This document shows, in pieces, positions 33,485 through 34,512 of a stretch of 34,512 bases of DNA. The stretch comes from an uncultured Balneolaceae bacterium (GTDB lineage: Bacteria > Bacteroidota > Rhodothermia > Balneolales > Balneolaceae). Below the pieces are notes generated by a model. It was not told the DNA's origin. It worked only from the letters and a program-made list of their open reading frames with translations, and did no database searches. The stretch lies in assembly GCA_937982515.1 (NCBI GenBank), contig CALJMB010000349.1, positions 1 through 34,512 on the forward strand, given 5' to 3'. The stretch's first letter is position 1; every line of letters starts with the position of its first letter. A program made the translations under genes and the position numbers.

Positions 33485-34512
33485 GTGCAGCTCACAGTAA
33501 ATTTCAAAAAGCTGGCTATAAGTATTCTTTGTGTGATTGCGTGGATAGCAGGCCCGATCTGTGGTTTTGCTCAGATCCGGCCTGACGTCGCCGGTTTCAG
33601 TTTTATACCGGCCACCGGAGACAGTCTGCCGGTTTTTATTAAACCCGACCCGGTTTCCTATCCATTTTCTCATCAACGTTCAGGGCTTTTTTATATTACT
33701 CTGCCGGGAGAGCAAACCCATATCCTGCGTGACTCATCAGGCGCCTACATCAGCCGGAGAATGCTGGACGGGGTGCCGCTTGCTCTGCCTTTCAGAATGA
33801 ATTTTGAGGAATACTCGTACCGAAGCCGCCGCCACTCGCTTGTTGAAAACTGGCACGTTTTGATTTCGGAATACGAAAGAAGCGGGGAAAGTGTCAGCAA
33901 CCTGCTGGATTTCAGGTTCAATATACCGGGGGCACGCCAATCCGTATTTACTTCTATTTTCGGAAAGCCTGAAGTAAACCTTCGCGTTAACGGTACCGCC
34001 AACATGAACCTGGGGGCTTCTATCCAAAAAACAGAAAACCCCATACTGCCGCCGGATCAGCAAACACAGATCGATCCGACGTTTGAACAGAATCTGAGAC
34101 TGAACATCCAGGGAACCATCGGCGACAAATTATCCATCCGGACAGACTGGGATACCGAAGCCGCATTCGACTTCCAAAACCGCCTGAGCATCGTCTATCA
34201 GGGGTATGAGGACGAGATTTTACAGCGGGTGGAACTGGGCAACGTGACTATGGAAACCGGCAATACCCTGATCCGGGGTGGTAATGCCTTGTTTGGGATC
34301 AAATCCATAGCACAGGTGGGGCCTCTGAGGCTTACTTCCGTTCTTTCTCAGCAGGAAGGTGAAGGCCAGACCGAAACCATCAGGGGTGGTTCGCAGGAAC
34401 AGGAGCTTTCACTGCGTCCGGCCGATTATGAAGAAGACCGTCACTTTTTCATAGACTTCTACAACCGCCAGCAGTTTGAGGAAAATATGTCTAACCCGCA
34501 ACAGCTGGGGCA
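33485..34512 (+). CDS. sprA: SprA, T9SS outer-membrane translocon (partial, C-terminus off right edge)
   Basis: SprA (Sov) is the giant beta-barrel through which type IX substrates cross the outer membrane. The window holds 342 codons without a stop. From GTG 33485 there is a signal peptide (hydrophobic residues about 11-27, ending GFAQ). A TGA at 33428 limits the frame upstream, and no in-frame ATG lies between, so GTG is the best start. Diagnostic segments are FGKPEVNLRVNGTANMNLGAS, LNIQGTIGDKLSIRTDWDTE and GYEDEILQRVELGNVTMETGN followed by LIRGGNALFGIKS, all matching SprA N-terminal repeats. The full protein would normally be above 2000 aa. Plug, its partner, is at 18808-20100. Confidence 0.93.
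   Translation, partial: MQLTVNFKKLAISILCVIAWIAGPICGFAQIRPDVAGFSFIPATGDSLPVFIKPDPVSYPFSHQRSGLFYITLPGEQTHILRDSSGAYISRRMLDGVPLALPFRMNFEEYSYRSRRHSLVENWHVLISEYERSGESVSNLLDFRFNIPGARQSVFTSIFGKPEVNLRVNGTANMNLGASIQKTENPILPPDQQTQIDPTFEQNLRLNIQGTIGDKLSIRTDWDTEAAFDFQNRLSIVYQGYEDEILQRVELGNVTMETGNTLIRGGNALFGIKSIAQVGPLRLTSVLSQQEGEGQTETIRGGSQEQELSLRPADYEEDRHFFIDFYNRQQFEENMSNPQQLG

Overview
The window looks like chromosome of a Gram-negative bacterium of the Bacteroidota/Balneolota (FCB) lineage. The evidence is two type IX secretion components (the Plug protein and the start of SprA), LPS-export proteins LptC, LptF and LptG, a 30-residue COX24-like ribosomal protein, few Shine-Dalgarno sequences, and TAnnTTTG-type -7 boxes. 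The species cannot be named from the sequence. Most of the DNA is core housekeeping sequence. No insertion sequence, prophage, CRISPR array, tRNA or rRNA was seen.

Layout. 1-2840 (minus): Na+/alanine symporter, upp, and the start of lptC, which overlaps upp and runs off the left edge. 3070-3746: an HU/IHF-type DNA-binding protein and a 30-aa ribosomal protein, each with its own -7 box and a downstream inverted repeat. 3750-4400 (minus): an unrecognised protein. 4453-18298 (plus): NFACT/RqcH, aroK, aroB, tamB, rnr and a large outer-membrane protein joining a zinc-metallopeptidase domain, a TolB-like propeller and an Omp85-type barrel. 18299-20402: repeat-rich DNA on both sides of the minus-strand T9SS plug gene. 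20403-23111 (minus): a ccmB-holB-dapF operon.

23356-27737 (plus): ptsN-type EIIA, a PBP4-family peptidase, a sigma54-dependent response regulator and folD. 27738-28865: noncoding DNA with strong potential RNA structure around one orphan 109-aa gene. 28866-30344: guaB. 30620-33137 (minus): lptF-lptG. 33485 to the right edge (plus): the N-terminal part of sprA.

How it fits together: much of the content serves the cell envelope (Lpt, TamB, Omp85 fusion, T9SS Plug and SprA, PBP4, DapF). The rest covers nucleotide, folate and shikimate metabolism and translation/RNA quality control (RqcH, RNase R). The most unusual items are the peptidase-propeller-barrel fusion near TamB, the structured noncoding DNA beside the orphan gene at 28105, and several families of short palindromic repeats, two of which flank the plug gene.
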